A stretch of 64,000 nucleotides of DNA from Sipunculus nudus (lineage: Eukaryota; Annelida; Sipuncula; Golfingiida; Sipunculidae): assembly GCA_026874595.1 (NCBI GenBank), contig CM049316.1, positions 52,277,676 to 52,341,675 on the forward strand, given 5' to 3'. Below the pieces are notes generated by a model, which saw nothing but the letters and a program-made list of their open reading frames with translations, was not told where the DNA came from and ran no database searches. Numbering within the stretch: the stretch's first letter is position 1; every line of letters begins with the position of its first letter. Positions 25,646 to 38,275 of the stretch are shown piece by piece. A program made the translations under genes and the position numbers.

Positions 25646-26344
25646 AACCCACTCTCATACCCATCAAATGAATGAATGACTGGAAACGCGCGAGTCAAAT
25701 TATTAACACTTTAGAATCAGTAATTATATAAAATAAAATCACAGGAGGGTAATGCAATGTAATCAATTAAAAAAATTAAATCCTGAGAATGTTGCTAATA
25801 TGTAAACAAACCGTACATTGAAAATCGGTCACGACATGCGCACTTATTTTCAACCAAATACTACAATATTATTGAATTCACAAAGTATGTAAAATTCGAG
25901 CTTCTGTTAAACCAGCTGAATTATGTGCTGAATTTAAGCTGATCTGACGTTTGTAAAAATATCTGAATAAGTTCAATATATCCTTTCTTTAAACATTTCA
26001 ATGAAACACGAAGGCAACATTAATGTGTTCCACTTACGGATATTTCCACTTATTTGTCTGTACAAGTATTTGCAGCATATATTGCACAATATGATTGTAT
26101 TTTGGAAGTGGTAACTAGACCTCACTCGATGTCTCTCACAAAAAAAAAATAGAAAAGTATTTCTGTCAACAAATCATGGTAATGGCTTCCACTCACAAAA
26201 AAGGTCAGGCCAGGTGCGGGCTAAAACCTTACCGTGCTGGCAGGTGGGGTTGATTTTTCATTTGTAACTGCGGGGCGGTGCGGTTACGGGCTGAGGTCTT
26301 GTTTTGCGGGAAGATGATGGGCTCTTTATTCCGGCCCGCGCAGT

Positions 26345-26695
26345 CCCGAGAGCATGCCTCACGCAGAACTGTCCCAAGAGCAAGCAGAACAGTCCCATGA
26401 GCATGCGTAACTGTCCGCCGAACATGTAAAACTGTCCCATCAGCATGCAAAACTGTCCGATGAGCATGCCCCAGCAGAACTGTGCAATGAGCTTGCAGAT
26501 CTTCCCATGATCTTGCAGAACTGTCCCATGAGCTTGCAGAACTGTCCCATGAGCTTGCAGAACTGTCCTATGAGCTCTAGCAGAACTGTCCCATGAGCAT
26601 GCAGAACTGTCCAATGAGCATGCAGAACTGTCCCATGAGCATGCAGAACTGTCCCATGAGCTTGCAGAACTGTCCCATGATCTTTCTTCAATAGT
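26345..26695. repeat. 21-bp minisatellite, about 16 copies
   Basis: The unit is close to GAGCATGCAGAACTGTCCCAT, with a CTTGCAG variant. Because 21 is a multiple of three, overlapping minus-strand frames stay open with 7-residue repeats such as AHGTVLH and LMGQFCK. A few units are shortened or extended, for example near 26465 and 26575. Confidence 0.9.
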
Positions 26696-26699
26696 CCCT

Positions 26700-27870
26700 C
26701 AATATTTTAAAAACTGGTGCTCTGCGACCCTTGTCATAAATTTCTGAAAGCGTAGAATATGTTCTAAATCTTGGAATATGAAAACTTTGGGTTTCTTATA
26801 CCGGTTGATTTTATCTACATTTTTAGATATTTCAATTTATTTCAGGTATCTGGCTTAAAAAACAATTTTTGTTTCAACATACCTAAAGTAAATGCAGAAT
26901 GCCTCAGGGCACCTTTAATAATTTTATTTGGAGTACATATTTAACAAAATTATTTAAAATTATATTGAATTTGAAATGCATATATAAAGATAACTTATAA
27001 ATCAAACCCATAAAAGTCTTCCGACCAAACATAGGCAAAACATACACATTTTGGAGCATATGTTTACTACCATAAACATAATTTGCAAATTGAATGTATT
27101 GAAACAAATGGCTGAGAAATAACATTTTAAAGTTTAAATATATAAAAACCAAGTATTCTTTATATTTGAAAAATTTGACCGTTTAATACAGTGGCGCCAT
27201 TTCGGCCCTATGAAATTTGAGAGTTTGCACTCGGACATCTTGCAGCGAGAACCGCACTGTAAGGTTCATGAGGATGCAAATAACTTCGTCATTTTTACAG
27301 GGCCTCATGGCCTACACGTACGCTGTCACTTGACATCAACCAGACCAACCGTTAGCTTTTTTAGTATATTGGTAAATCCCTCTATATGTTTGATGAATTA
27401 ATGACCCTATGAACACAAGCATCGCCCCCACGGGGAACTGGAGGATAACTAACAAACTTGTACGCAATAAACCATAGGACTCTCTACCATAGAGACGAAT
27501 TTTCAGTTTGTTATGCGAGTTCACTTGTATTCTTTTGTGTTCATTCATCACTCGTAGTCTAAAGGGAAGATTATCAGCTGTTTACCACTTTATCAAACAA
27601 CAGGATGGATAACTCTTGCAGTTCACCGCCCCGTTTGGCTTGTATCACGACTCAAGTTAGGTTACTAGCCCAATATAAATGCTAATTGAGACGTGTATTC
27701 ACGGCTATTCAAACACTACCTTGCAGAGAATGTTTTTCAGCTTCCAGAAATTTGTCATGCCAAATGCACTTATAGCAACAGTTCAGGGAATATCAAGGAA
27801 AAACTGAAAAAGAAAATATTTAAACACACTTGGGAGATGGCTCTGAGACCTTGCGTTATGAAATGCAAAG
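26700..27870. other. Non-coding DNA
   Basis: AT-rich, with no recognisable gene. Confidence 0.5.
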
Positions 27871-27879
27871 AAACCGTTC

Positions 27880-28090
27880 GGCTTCTGTGGTCTAAGGGTA
27901 GAACACAGGACTTCAAAGCCGGGAGGTAGTGAGTTCAAATGTCAGCCGAGAGGCGGTGAGATTTTTCACGACCGGCTCCAATTCAGAGTAAACGCTCTGC
28001 ACTCTTAATGGGAAGCCTGCGCATCACAGCCGTGTATCACTCTCAAACGAGTGTGTCTTTAGGGGTTTCATGGTGTTTTGACACTGTAAT
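27880..28090 (+). repeat. tRNA-derived SINE-like repeat
   Basis: A-box-like TGGTCTAAGGGTAG (27889) and B-box-like GAGTTCAAATGTC (27931) are correctly spaced. They lie in a tRNA-like head containing ACTTCAAAGCC. The anticodon stem does not pair, so it is not a working tRNA. The stretch to about 28090 may be the SINE body; its 3' end is unclear. Confidence 0.55.
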
Positions 28091-28867
28091 AGGAATACTT
28101 ACACACCTAGGAGTGTAGACAAAGGGCCTTGGTGACACAAGGATACAAAATAATATGATAGGAAGCGAATGCTACTTTCGTGTGATGTAGATCAAAACTT
28201 AAATGCAGATGTATATACTTAGACTTAGATATTGTGAGACAGTATGGGAATTGGAGGCGGTTACCTCCACCATTTTTTTTTTCAATCTGAATGTGAAAGC
28301 ATTTCACAGGGAATTGAGAAGTAAAACAATAGAATAACAGTGTCATGTAATATTATCTGGTGTAAATTTAGTTTGAACATGGAGAAAGCACCAAATATTT
28401 CATTTTAATCGGAGTGAAAACAAACATTAAATTATTATATATAACGACGAAGAAATATGACATTAAGGATTTACGACGATAAATATGGGTAATAATTGTC
28501 TTTTTAAAGAAGAGTATAATGGTATAACGTACTACCATACATTACTCATAAGGTAGCAGCCAATTCTGAGGGTCATGTTTAAATAAGAAGTTAACAAGTC
28601 CTCGAACAAATAAAATTTAACACTCCAGGAAAATTATGGTTGGCAAAAGAATTTGTATGAAAAAATGATCATCGGGAGTGATTTGATTAATTATTGAAAC
28701 CATTGAATTGAAGCCACTGTTGCAAACAGGATGTAAAAGTATGTGTTATGTAATTTATTCTTGACCTAATTTGTAATCTATTTATATAGTCGATGAAGCC
28801 GGTGTCGGTGCTGAAAAAAAAATATAATTTAATAAAAGGTGATCATCGATTCTGAGACACATTAAAG

Positions 28868-28869
<2 letters not shown>
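28091..28869. other. Non-coding DNA upstream of the receptor exon
   Basis: AT-rich, with no recognisable gene. If the acceptor at 28951-28956 is used, this is the end of a 5'-UTR intron, and the promoter and first exon lie further left, unseen. Confidence 0.4.

Positions 28870-28870
<1 letters not shown>

Positions 28871-28911
<41 letters not shown>
28871..28911. repeat. (GA)n microsatellite
   Basis: About 20 GA units lie 78 bp before the receptor start codon. Confidence 0.95.
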
Positions 28912-28914
<3 letters not shown>

Positions 28915-28950
28915 TGTTTTTACATAATGACAAGCGGCGAGTTGTTTTGC

Positions 28951-28956
28951 TTTCAG
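28951..28956 (+). promoter_or_regulatory. Probable splice acceptor before the receptor start
   Basis: A pyrimidine-rich run ending GTTTTGCTTTCAG is followed by the exon at 28957. It leaves 32 bp of 5' UTR before the ATG at 28989. The codon frame is open further left to 28914, but that extension is not signal-like. The acceptor offers a simple explanation for where the exon begins. Confidence 0.45.
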
Positions 28957-28988
28957 AGACATCCTGGCTGTATGACAGAGAGGACATC

Positions 28989-31547
28989 ATGCTGCTGCTC
29001 AGCTACTTGGTAGCCTTAATGGCTACGCATGGATTATGGAAAAGTTGCAAAAAACGGTTATTTGTGTCTGCTCATGAAGTGGCTGCTACTGCACGAAATA
29101 ACTCCCTTGAACAGAATTTAAACCAAGCCAGTATTTTTGCTGTAACACCACGCAGTCTGTTCAAAATGGCGTCTACGAACGAGTCTTTGAGAAATCTCCT
29201 TACTACTGAAAGAAGCCCGGTTGGAACCAGAGTGTTCAGTTCTTTGGTTTGCACAAATTACGATAACGCTTCTGGTCAATGTGAATTTGAACCTATAACA
29301 ATATTCCTTCCAAACTCTGCTTGGCCGTATCCTGAAACCAAAATGGTCGACGCGCAGTTCCCTTTCTGCGGAGTAGGTTACGGTAATTCTGGCTGCGGAT
29401 CGAATAAATACCTGACGTCCGACTGTGGAAATATTACTTTTTTCTTCCCCCAGGTGAACATTTCTACCCCATTTGTCGGCAAAGGTAAATACTGCGACTG
29501 GATAATTCATGTGCGAGCAAACTATAAAATCCAGATGAACATTGTGGAATTTAGAAGTATGAGTTGCGGCCTCGTGTGTAGGTGTGATAGCGTCGACATA
29601 GTGGATGTGATCAACGGCACAGAGGAGACACGGGGTAGGTTCTGCGGAGTAAGGACCCCTTGGTCACTCGTATCTAAATCAAATGAGGTTCACATACGAA
29701 TGCGTCTGCGCGGTACAATCACCGGGAATGGAATACATCTTCAATACAAGGTTGTCCCTGAGGACCGTTATCATTATTACTCACCAGAGAAGATTTACAT
29801 CGCGGAGAGTGACACCATTGACAATCTCCCACAGACACCGAACAGAATTGAGAATCAAATTTACATCTATGAATGGTATATACGGGTCAAAGAGTTCAAC
29901 TACATTAAGTTCAACTGGACTCTGATCACATCATGTGATCACATAACGTTAACAATATATGACGGTCCGCGACGGAACAAACACTCGATCATTGTTACCC
30001 TAAACCAAACGTCTAATGACACGGTGATGTCGAAAGGCTTTCAAATGTTTGTATCCTTGGAGGTACCTAAAATGTGTCTCCTGCCAAAATTCTATGCTTT
30101 TTATGAAAGCATATCACATGGACTAAAAAGCAACATAACATTTGTAGAATATAAAACCATATCGGTTACATCCAAAAACGGTACCAGCTCTGTCAATATA
30201 CAACCAGACAAAGCGGCCTCTCCGGCCCTAATGTATTACAAGTACATTGTGCCCGCTGGCTTTTATGTTTCTGTACAAATAACTAAATATGACTTTAGGG
30301 GTCCGCATGGCGCTAACTGTCCCACAGAAGGGTTTATATTTTGGGATGGAGATCCAACAACCGGGAAGAAATTTGGACCATATTGTGGCATGTACCATCA
30401 TGCAAGAGTCTTCTCAGTTGATGTTAGAAAAAAAGCCAACAAATCTACACAAAACGCACTGCTTCATTCCTCCTCAAATGAATTTACGTTGCTCTTCTAT
30501 GCTTATGAAACCGTTTGGCAAACTTCATTTAGTTTTGATGTCTCCCTCAGTTCTTGCCCTGGTGTATATGACTGGTGGACCCTGCATCGATTGGATGTCT
30601 TGTCTGTCACATACCAAAGACCCAGAATTTACGCCACTGTAAAGCGGGAAATGTGTTTTATATTGGAGCTGCTGCCATCTGGTGAGCCCATAGGGACCGA
30701 AACGACTTTGAAGATACAGTCTGAGCAGTTTTATTTAACAAGAGCTAATGAAGTGATTAATGCCGATATAATACCGGGATGTAACCTGAGATTGATAATA
30801 AAGGACCGCATGTGGTATTATTCTTTTAGGAATGGGATCAGGTGTGAAGAACACATGCTTGGCTACATCGCTAAAATAGGAACAAAAGACCTCACGTTTT
30901 GTGACGATGTAACCACTTATGGAACCAATGACATCAGAATTCATGTATATCTGATACCATCTTCCTGTGGCTCAATACTTTTTAATCGACCTAAAGAGCA
31001 TAGAATTGAGATCAGGGCACCAATTGCAAAATACCAGGACCACTTTTACGCGCTAACGTTAACTTGCCCGGATGAGAGGCTGTGCAGACCATCCTTGGGA
31101 CGGTTCCGCTGGAACACAAATTCAGGGCCCTCGTCCCGAATTATGCGGGGCAGTGAATTGATTTTTAAATTATTGCCGTTTTACTTCAGTACAACTTGGA
31201 GTTTTCACACAACAATATATTTAGATGCTGATTCAAACCAAATAAAAATAAAACTGAATTATCAGCTGAAGAAGTTTGTTGCCCCGGCACCTGACGTGAG
31301 TGCAGCTGGATGTCCGCTAACTGTTTCGTCCGACATGGTGCGGTACAAAGGTTCCTGTTATCGATTTGAACCGCACACGACTCCCAAAACGTGGCAAGAA
31401 GCCCAAGCCGCCTGTGAACGAGGAGGTGGAAGATTAGTCAGCATAAACACACCGGACGAGTTCTCATTCATTAAGGGAATGTTTCGAAGCGGGTGGCTGG
31501 CGCAGGAAAAGAAAAATATTTATATTGGATTGACTGCAACTGAGAAG
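28989..31547 (+). CDS. GRL101-like: GRL101-like LGR receptor, coding exon 1 (CUB and first half of lectin domain)
   Basis: This encodes residues 1-853 of a multidomain receptor. I chose the ATG at 28989 because it opens a signal peptide (MLLLSYLVALMATHG); the 25 codons upstream are charged and begin with TTG. A CUB domain lies at about residues 135-255, with CDWIIHV, CDSVDIVD and RFCG. CUB-like modules follow at about 260-370 and 385-520 (FIFWDGDPTTGKKFGPYCG). A less clear extracellular region extends to 770. A C-type lectin domain starts near 775: RYKGSCYRF, then WQEAQAACERGGGRLVSIN. It is cut after GLTATEK by a donor, AAG|GTAAAA, in phase 0 at 31547. Without splicing the frame ends three codons later. 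The outer domains probably bind glycans or proteins; the ligand is unknown. Confidence 0.85.
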
Positions 31548-31939
31548 GTAAAACCTTGAAATATAATAATGTTCCAGATCATTTTTCCTCAGTGCCTTAT
31601 CTTGTTTTCTGCAGCGCAATCGACCGAAACAAAACAACAACAAAAACCGGATTATTTGGGAGAATAGTTAACGGTACCACAGCTTCGTGATGTCTGTGCA
31701 TCATGCTGAGCTATAGCGGTATTAGATCGGCCGTCGTCCATATTTAGGGTTGTTAGCAAGGCCCTGTCAGACTTGAAAGTTCTTGCTTTACATACAAAAT
31801 AAAATCCACCCATCCCCCTCCCAACCCCCCAGAAAAAAGCTGGGACCATGTCATGGGACCTATTTACTGTTGGTAACATTGCAAAATTACGTTTTTAAGC
31901 ATATTTACACATTACTTTGAGAACATCTGACGGGCATTA

Positions 31940-34900
31940 TTATATCAGTTGAACTGCAATGTGAAACATCTAACTTAGAGTACATGCATGCATCTGACTG
32001 GCCTTCATATTACTGTCTAACTGTACAGTCAAACATCTGATTCGGAGTACATCTGACTGACCTTCATATTACTGTCTAACTGTATAGTCAAACATCTGAT
32101 TCGGAGTACATCTGCTGACCTTCATATTACTGTTTAACTGTAATGTCAAACATCTGACACAGAGTACATCTGACTGACCTTACTATTACTTTCTAATTGT
32201 ACAGTCAAACATCTGATTCGGAGTACACCTGACTGACCTTCAAATTACTGTATAATTGTACAGTCAAACATCTGATTCAGAGTACATCTGACTGACCTAC
32301 ATATTACTGTCTAATTGTACAGTCAAACATCTGATTCAGAGTACATCTGACTGACCTTCATATAACTGTCCAATTGTACAATCAAACATCTGATTCGGAG
32401 TACATCTGACTGACCTTCATATGACTGTCTAATTGTACAGTCAAACATCTGATTCGGAGTACATCTGACTGACCATCATATTACTGTCTAATTGTACAGT
32501 CAAACATCTGATTCGGAGTACATCTGACTCACCTTCATGTTACTGTTCAACTGTATTGTCAAACATCAGACACAGAGTACATCTGACTGACCTTCATATT
32601 ACTATATAACTAAACTGTATATATATGACTTGGATAACAGCAAACTGACCTTCGTATTACTGTCTAACTTTACAGTAAAACATCTGATGGACTTTAACAT
32701 TACTGTCTAACTGTACTGTCAAGCATCTGACTTCATACGTATCTGACTGGCCTTCATATTACTGTTAAAACGTACTCTTAAGTCTCAACATCTGACTGAC
32801 CATGATATTACTGTTTAACTGAACTGTTAACATCTGACTCTGAGTACATCTGACTGACCTGGATATTACTGTCTAACTGTACTGTCAACATCTGAATTAG
32901 GGTACATCTGACTGACCTCCATATTACTGTTTAACTGTACTTTCAACATCTGACTTGGAGTATATCTGACTGACCTTTATATTGCTGTTAAAGTGAACTG
33001 TCAAACATCTGACTAAAAATACGTGTGACTGACCTTCAAATTACTGTCTAACTTTACCGTCAAGCATCAGACTTCATTAGTATCTGACTGACCTGGATAT
33101 TAGTGTTTAACTGTACTGTCAACAACTGACTCAGAGTACATCTGACTGACCTGGATATTACTGTCTAACTGTACTGTCAACATCTGAATTAGGGTACATC
33201 TGACTGACTTCCATATTACTGTTAAACTGTACTGTCAACATCTGACTTGGAGTATATCTGACTGACCTTTATATTGCTGTTTAAGTGAACTGTCAAACAT
33301 TTGACTAAAAATACGTGTGACTGACCTTCATATTACTGTAAACCTGTACAGTCAAGCATCTGACTTATAGAACATCGGATTGACCTTTATATAAATGTTT
33401 AACGGTACTGTACATATCTGACTCAGAGTACATCTGACTGACCTTCATAGTACTGTTTAACTGTACTATCAACATCTGACTTGAAGTATTTCTGACTGAC
33501 CTTTATATTAATGTTTAAGTGAACTGTCAAACATCTGACTAAGAATACGTGTGACTGACCTTTATATTACTGTTTTACTGTACTGTCAACATCGGACATA
33601 ATTACATCTGAATTACCTGAGGTTGAATTGTACTGTCAAACATCTGACTTAAAATACGGGTGACTGACCTTGATATTACTGTTTTACTGTACAGTCAAAC
33701 ATCTGACTCAGAGTATATCTGAATGACCTTCATATTACTGTTTGACTGAACTGTCAACATCTGACTCAGAGTACATCTGACCGACCTTCATATTACTGTT
33801 TAACTGAACTGTCAACATCTGACTCAGAGTACATCTAAGTGACCATGATATTACTGCTGTTACGGAACCTAATAACAAGAGATCACGTAGTCGTGACGAG
33901 CATAAATTTTTTTTACTTGATTAATAAAAATCAGATTCTGAAACACTAGGCAGCGTGAAATGTCTAGGGGAATGAATAAAGAAGTCAGTGATTTTTGTTA
34001 ACAAATAATTAAAATTTATTCTTAAAACAACCCTAACATCACAATACACTAACCAATACAATTATACAGTATAACAACAGTAAATCAATACAATTACACG
34101 GTATAATAAATAAAGTGTACAGTATCAGAGTGTCCGGATCCTAGGCTTTTCTGGAAACCACTACTGTCACAGCTCAACAAGTCCTTTAAAACATATAATC
34201 AAGATGAATAGTTCATGTAAATCCTCTCAGAGAATAATAGTCCAATGCAATCCCGAAATCAATCTGTTGTAATCCAAAAGTGAAGTTCTGGTAATAGTCA
34301 AAGGTAAAATGAAAACTTAATAGAATCTGTTACAACGTTCGGAGAATATCTAGATGTGCTGCAATCATCGGAAAGGTCCACAAACTGACTCACACTCTTC
34401 CGTGTCCGCTGGAATATTTCTCTCTCCTCCCTATTTATAATTTTTTTTACCTTAAGCCCAGAACTTTCAATTTCACGAACAATCCAAAGAACACAACAAG
34501 CCATACGCGCTCATAGGGCGCGAACAGCCCAATAAATTCCCGATTAGCACAAACGCTGTGTCTTTACACGCCAGGACAACCAGTACGGATTACACCGAGC
34601 GCTGTGTCTCTAAATGCCATAGCAACTCCCAGGACTTGAACCTAACATGAATCAGAATGTCAACATCGCACAATAAAAGAGAAACCCGTAACACTGTTTA
34701 ATTGTACTTTCAACATCTGACACAGAGTACATCTGACTGACCTTCAAACTACTGTTTAACTAAACTGTCAACATCTGACTCAGAATACATCTGACTGTCC
34801 TTCATATTACTGTTTAACTGTACTGTCAACATTTGACTCAGAGTACATCCGAGTGACCTTCATATTACTATTTAACTGAACTGTCAACATCTTACACAGA

Positions 34901-35520
34901 GTTCATCTGACTGACCTTCATACTACTGTTTAACTGTACTGTCAACATCTGACTCAGAGTACATCTGACTGACCTTCAAACTACTGTTTAACTAAACTGT
35001 CAACATCTGACTCAGAATACATCTGACTGACCTTCATATTACTGTTTAACTGTACTGTCAACATTTGACTCAGAGTACATCCGAGTGACCTTCATATTAC
35101 TATTTAACTGAACTGTCAACATCTTACACAGAGTTCATCTGACTGACCTTCATACTACTGTTTAACTGTACTGTCAACATCTGACTCAGAGTACATCTGA
35201 CTGACCTTCATAATACTGTTTAACTGAACTGTGAACATCTGACTAAAGGTACATCTGACTTACAGTACATCTGACTGACCTTCATATTACTGTTTAATTG
35301 TACTGTTAACCATCTGACTTGGAGTACATCTGACTCACCTTCTTGTTACTCTTTAACGGTACTATCAAGCATGGGATATTCGAGTACATCTGACTGACCT
35401 TTATATTACTAACTGTACAGTGACACATCTGAATAACAGTACATCTGACCGACTTTCATGTTACTGTTTAATTGAACTGTCAAAATCTTACTCAGAGAAC
35501 ATCTGACTGACCTTCATGAA
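31940..35520. repeat. Tandem array, period about 60 bp, about 45 copies, split by a solo LTR
   Basis: The unit resembles AGTACATCTGACTGACCTTC, ATATTACTGT and TAACTGTACTGTCAAACATCTGA. Spacing is 58-61 bp over most of the array. The array is interrupted only at 33858-34693. Units to the left carry CAAACATCTGATTCGG more often, and those to the right CAACATCTGACTCAG, so the ends have diverged. A block of about 240 bp near 34710-34950 is repeated at about 34950-35190. Confidence 0.9.
33858..34693 (-). mobile_element. Solo LTR (836 bp) of the Gmr1-like family
   Basis: It runs TGTTACGGAACC to CCCGTAACA with the family's inverted ends. It sits in the 60-bp array between CTGC (33854-33857) and CTGT (34694-34697), a 4-bp target duplication with one change. 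No internal element sequence is present, so it is a solo LTR left by LTR-LTR recombination. A TATA-like TTATAAATAG lies near 34430 on the minus strand. Confidence 0.9.
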
Positions 35521-35628
35521 ATTCCCAAGGAATGACAACTGATCCTGGGCTATTGAGTTTGTGAGTCCATGAAGTAAATTAACTGTTGAATAGACAATTA
35601 TAGGGCTTCAATAACTGCTTCCTTAAAC

Positions 35629-35629
<1 letters not shown>

Positions 35630-35684
<55 letters not shown>
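35630..35684. repeat. Compound microsatellite (CT)n then (TA)n
   Basis: About 17 CT units are followed directly by about 10 TA units, about 110 bp after the 60-bp array ends. The same order occurs at 19208-19310. Confidence 0.95.
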
Positions 35685-35699
35685 GCGTGTGTTCGTATG

Positions 35700-37834
35700 T
35701 ATATATAAATCAGTGTGTCGCTGTTTGTGTGCACGGGAAGTTCATTGTATAATATATAGTGATAAAAAAATAAAAAGTGTACATTGTACAATGATTACCT
35801 CGTGCATTTTTATAACTCTCGGTCTATTGCTTTACTTTCAGCAATAAACAAATTGTCCTGCACATTATTTCATGACAGTAATATTCTTTATTTCGATTCT
35901 GGTTAAATTATAACCATAAGAATCGACGATAATAAGATCAGGTATCTAGATATAATCTTGATCATGAGAGTGTACACTGCTACATGATTTAGAATAGAAC
36001 TAGTATCATGTATTCCGTTAAGTATTTAAGTCTAGAAGAAGTAATATTGTTAATGAACAAATAAATGAATCCACAACTAAATTAATAAACCGACAATAGA
36101 TAACTGATAAATTACTCGAAAAAAAACATAATATCAAGAACGACATTAAAAATGGGGTAAAAATGGCGGAATCAGGTAAAATGCAGGAGAGAAACATACT
36201 TGTTAAGTTCTTATTCTCTTAAACGGTGCAGTAGTATGAACGCTTTAAGTGCTAAATGTAACAGAAGTTTCTTGCCCTCTAGTCAAAGGAATATTTGAAT
36301 TTTTGGCGCCTCCTCTCGCTTCTGTTCGCGAAGTTGAAACGCAGTTAGTCAGTGATACAGTATGTATATAACATGAGGCTGAAGTTTCAAGATTGCTTAA
36401 AATTTCCATGTTAAAGGTAAACTTTCAGAAGCATGCTTTACTTCTTATGCTGATACTCTGCCTTTAGATTCAGTAGTTTACTACAAGTCAGGGCCGGACA
36501 GAACTTGCCTAAAATAAGTAGAAACTTGCAGGAGTGACTTTATAACTCATAATTAGCCACAATTACCAGGATTTAAAAAAACCCCACTATAAATGATTTT
36601 TTTTTGTCAAGTTCATGCAGCAAGCCAGGACATATAAACTCAGCAATTTCCATAAATATCAATGTCTGCCCTTTACAGCTACAGTATATGATTAAAGTTA
36701 TTCCGAGCCAAACATTTGATAAAATCAATTTTCATTCATTCTTATGTGCTCAACTTTTACTATATTACAGGGAAAATATTCATTTTGACGATACTAAGTG
36801 TTCTTCTTTAAAAAATGGGTATTTAATTTTTTATTTTTTTTTATCATTCCATGTTAAATTAACAAATACCTCCTGAATGACCATCTCTGATTTGCCTTAT
36901 ACTTCATGTTGATACTTTCAATTTTCCCAATAGCAAATATGCAAAATTTTTGGCCATGTAACTGTAAAAAAATTATATTTGGAGACTCTAACCTAACAAA
37001 TGGACATGGCCCTAATTTTCTGCAAAATAAAGTTTTTGTAAGTTATTACTTTTCTAACTATTAACGATCCTTGAATGTTAGACGACGCGAGACAGTTGTA
37101 ACTTCTAATACCTCACTATTAACTGGCATGTAATGCATAATTACTACAGTTTTGCTTTTTTTCCCATGATAACCTTGGGGGGTTGGGTTGATTGTACACA
37201 CCGTCCCCCACCTAAAAATCTTGGGGATATGCACCCCCCCCCCCCCACCCCAACACACACACACGCTATCTACGCCCCTTCTTATTCTTCAGCTAATGTT
37301 GTAAAGTGTGTTTTTACTGCAGCACTTAAAGTTCTGTACCATTTTATGGCACTGCTGCCTAGTTTTAAACCGTGCGGTTTTTCAAGGCTGTAGACTTATG
37401 GTAAAGACCTCTCTGACACCTTACAGAGGTCGTCGGACTATTTTATCGGTCACGGTAACCTGACAATGAGTCTCGCCTATCGTAAACAACATGGTTTAGC
37501 GGGCTGTCAGCTTGAGCGGTTGTACGAAATATAGCACACCAAGGTCGTATTTGGTAGTTTGGTGCATGAATCCTTTTTCAATCAACCCCGTCGCATTTCA
37601 TCGGAAAAGGACATGTATAATGAACCATAAAATCGACAGCATCTCCGACTATCGCTCATTTGTCACGTGTTTTTGTTTATATTTTGTTATATCAAGACAT
37701 GTAACGCACCACTTAAACAGTTCATCACACGATTTTATCTTATAATTATTTTACATGTACAAATTGACAGTATAGCTCAACGGTGCAGGAATTTTTCTTA
37801 ATCTCGTAATACTTGAACACTTCATGCGGTGTAC
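35700..37834. other. Intronic non-coding DNA
   Basis: No gene is recognised. A C-run and (CA)n tract lie at about 37230-37266. Confidence 0.5.
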
Positions 37835-38275
37835 TTCCGGCGCATAACCCAGGACCCTATACGTAGCGGCCGTGAGGCTCTTCTCTTTTAACAGCCTAGA
37901 CGTCACGTGAATGCGCAACGACCGTAACTGTAATTAGCGCAGAGCGCTTAAGTTTATGCGGGGGCCGCGCGTCTGGCAGCCACGTACGGGCTCCGTATAC
38001 GGGCACCGTGCAGTAGACGTATGGATGTCGTAGGATGCCCGTACTTTTTTTTTACTTCTAAATGGCCACCCGAGAGAGGTACGGTGTACCTGCGGATGTC
38101 GTAATGGGTCTTTGCGGCTTCCGTAAAAGGTTTGCTAACTTTACAGTGCGAATGTCGTGGGAATGAGGTAGACACCTTGCCGTTCCCGTACGTCGACCGC
38201 ATAAGTATTCCTGCGGTTACAAAAACCGAACGGTGATCTACGTAGTGCGGTGACCGCAACGGGATGAAATATTCC
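37835..38275. other. CpG-dense block of unknown origin
   Basis: The block has visibly higher GC and many CpGs (GGCCGCGCGTCTGGCAGCC, TACGGGCTCCGTATACGGGC, GACCGCATAAG) inside AT-rich intron. On the minus strand the phrase ACGACATYCG or ACGACATCC recurs three times, near 38150, 38100 and 38030. A 107-codon minus-strand frame (37954-38277) covers it but resembles no protein I know. A degraded mobile element is the likeliest source. Confidence 0.5.

Noticed and set aside
28914-28988. Upstream extension of the receptor reading frame
   Set aside because: It begins with TTG next to a GA microsatellite. The ATG at 28989 opens a good signal peptide, and an acceptor at 28951-28956 explains the exon start.
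31548-31559. The receptor ending at the stop codon at 31557
   Set aside because: The lectin domain would be cut in half. GTAAAA is a good donor, and the missing half begins at the acceptor at 55504 in the same phase.
31940-35520. Regular repeats that could suggest a CRISPR array
   Set aside because: The whole 60-bp unit is repeated without unique spacers, and the sequence is clearly animal nuclear DNA. It is an ordinary tandem array.
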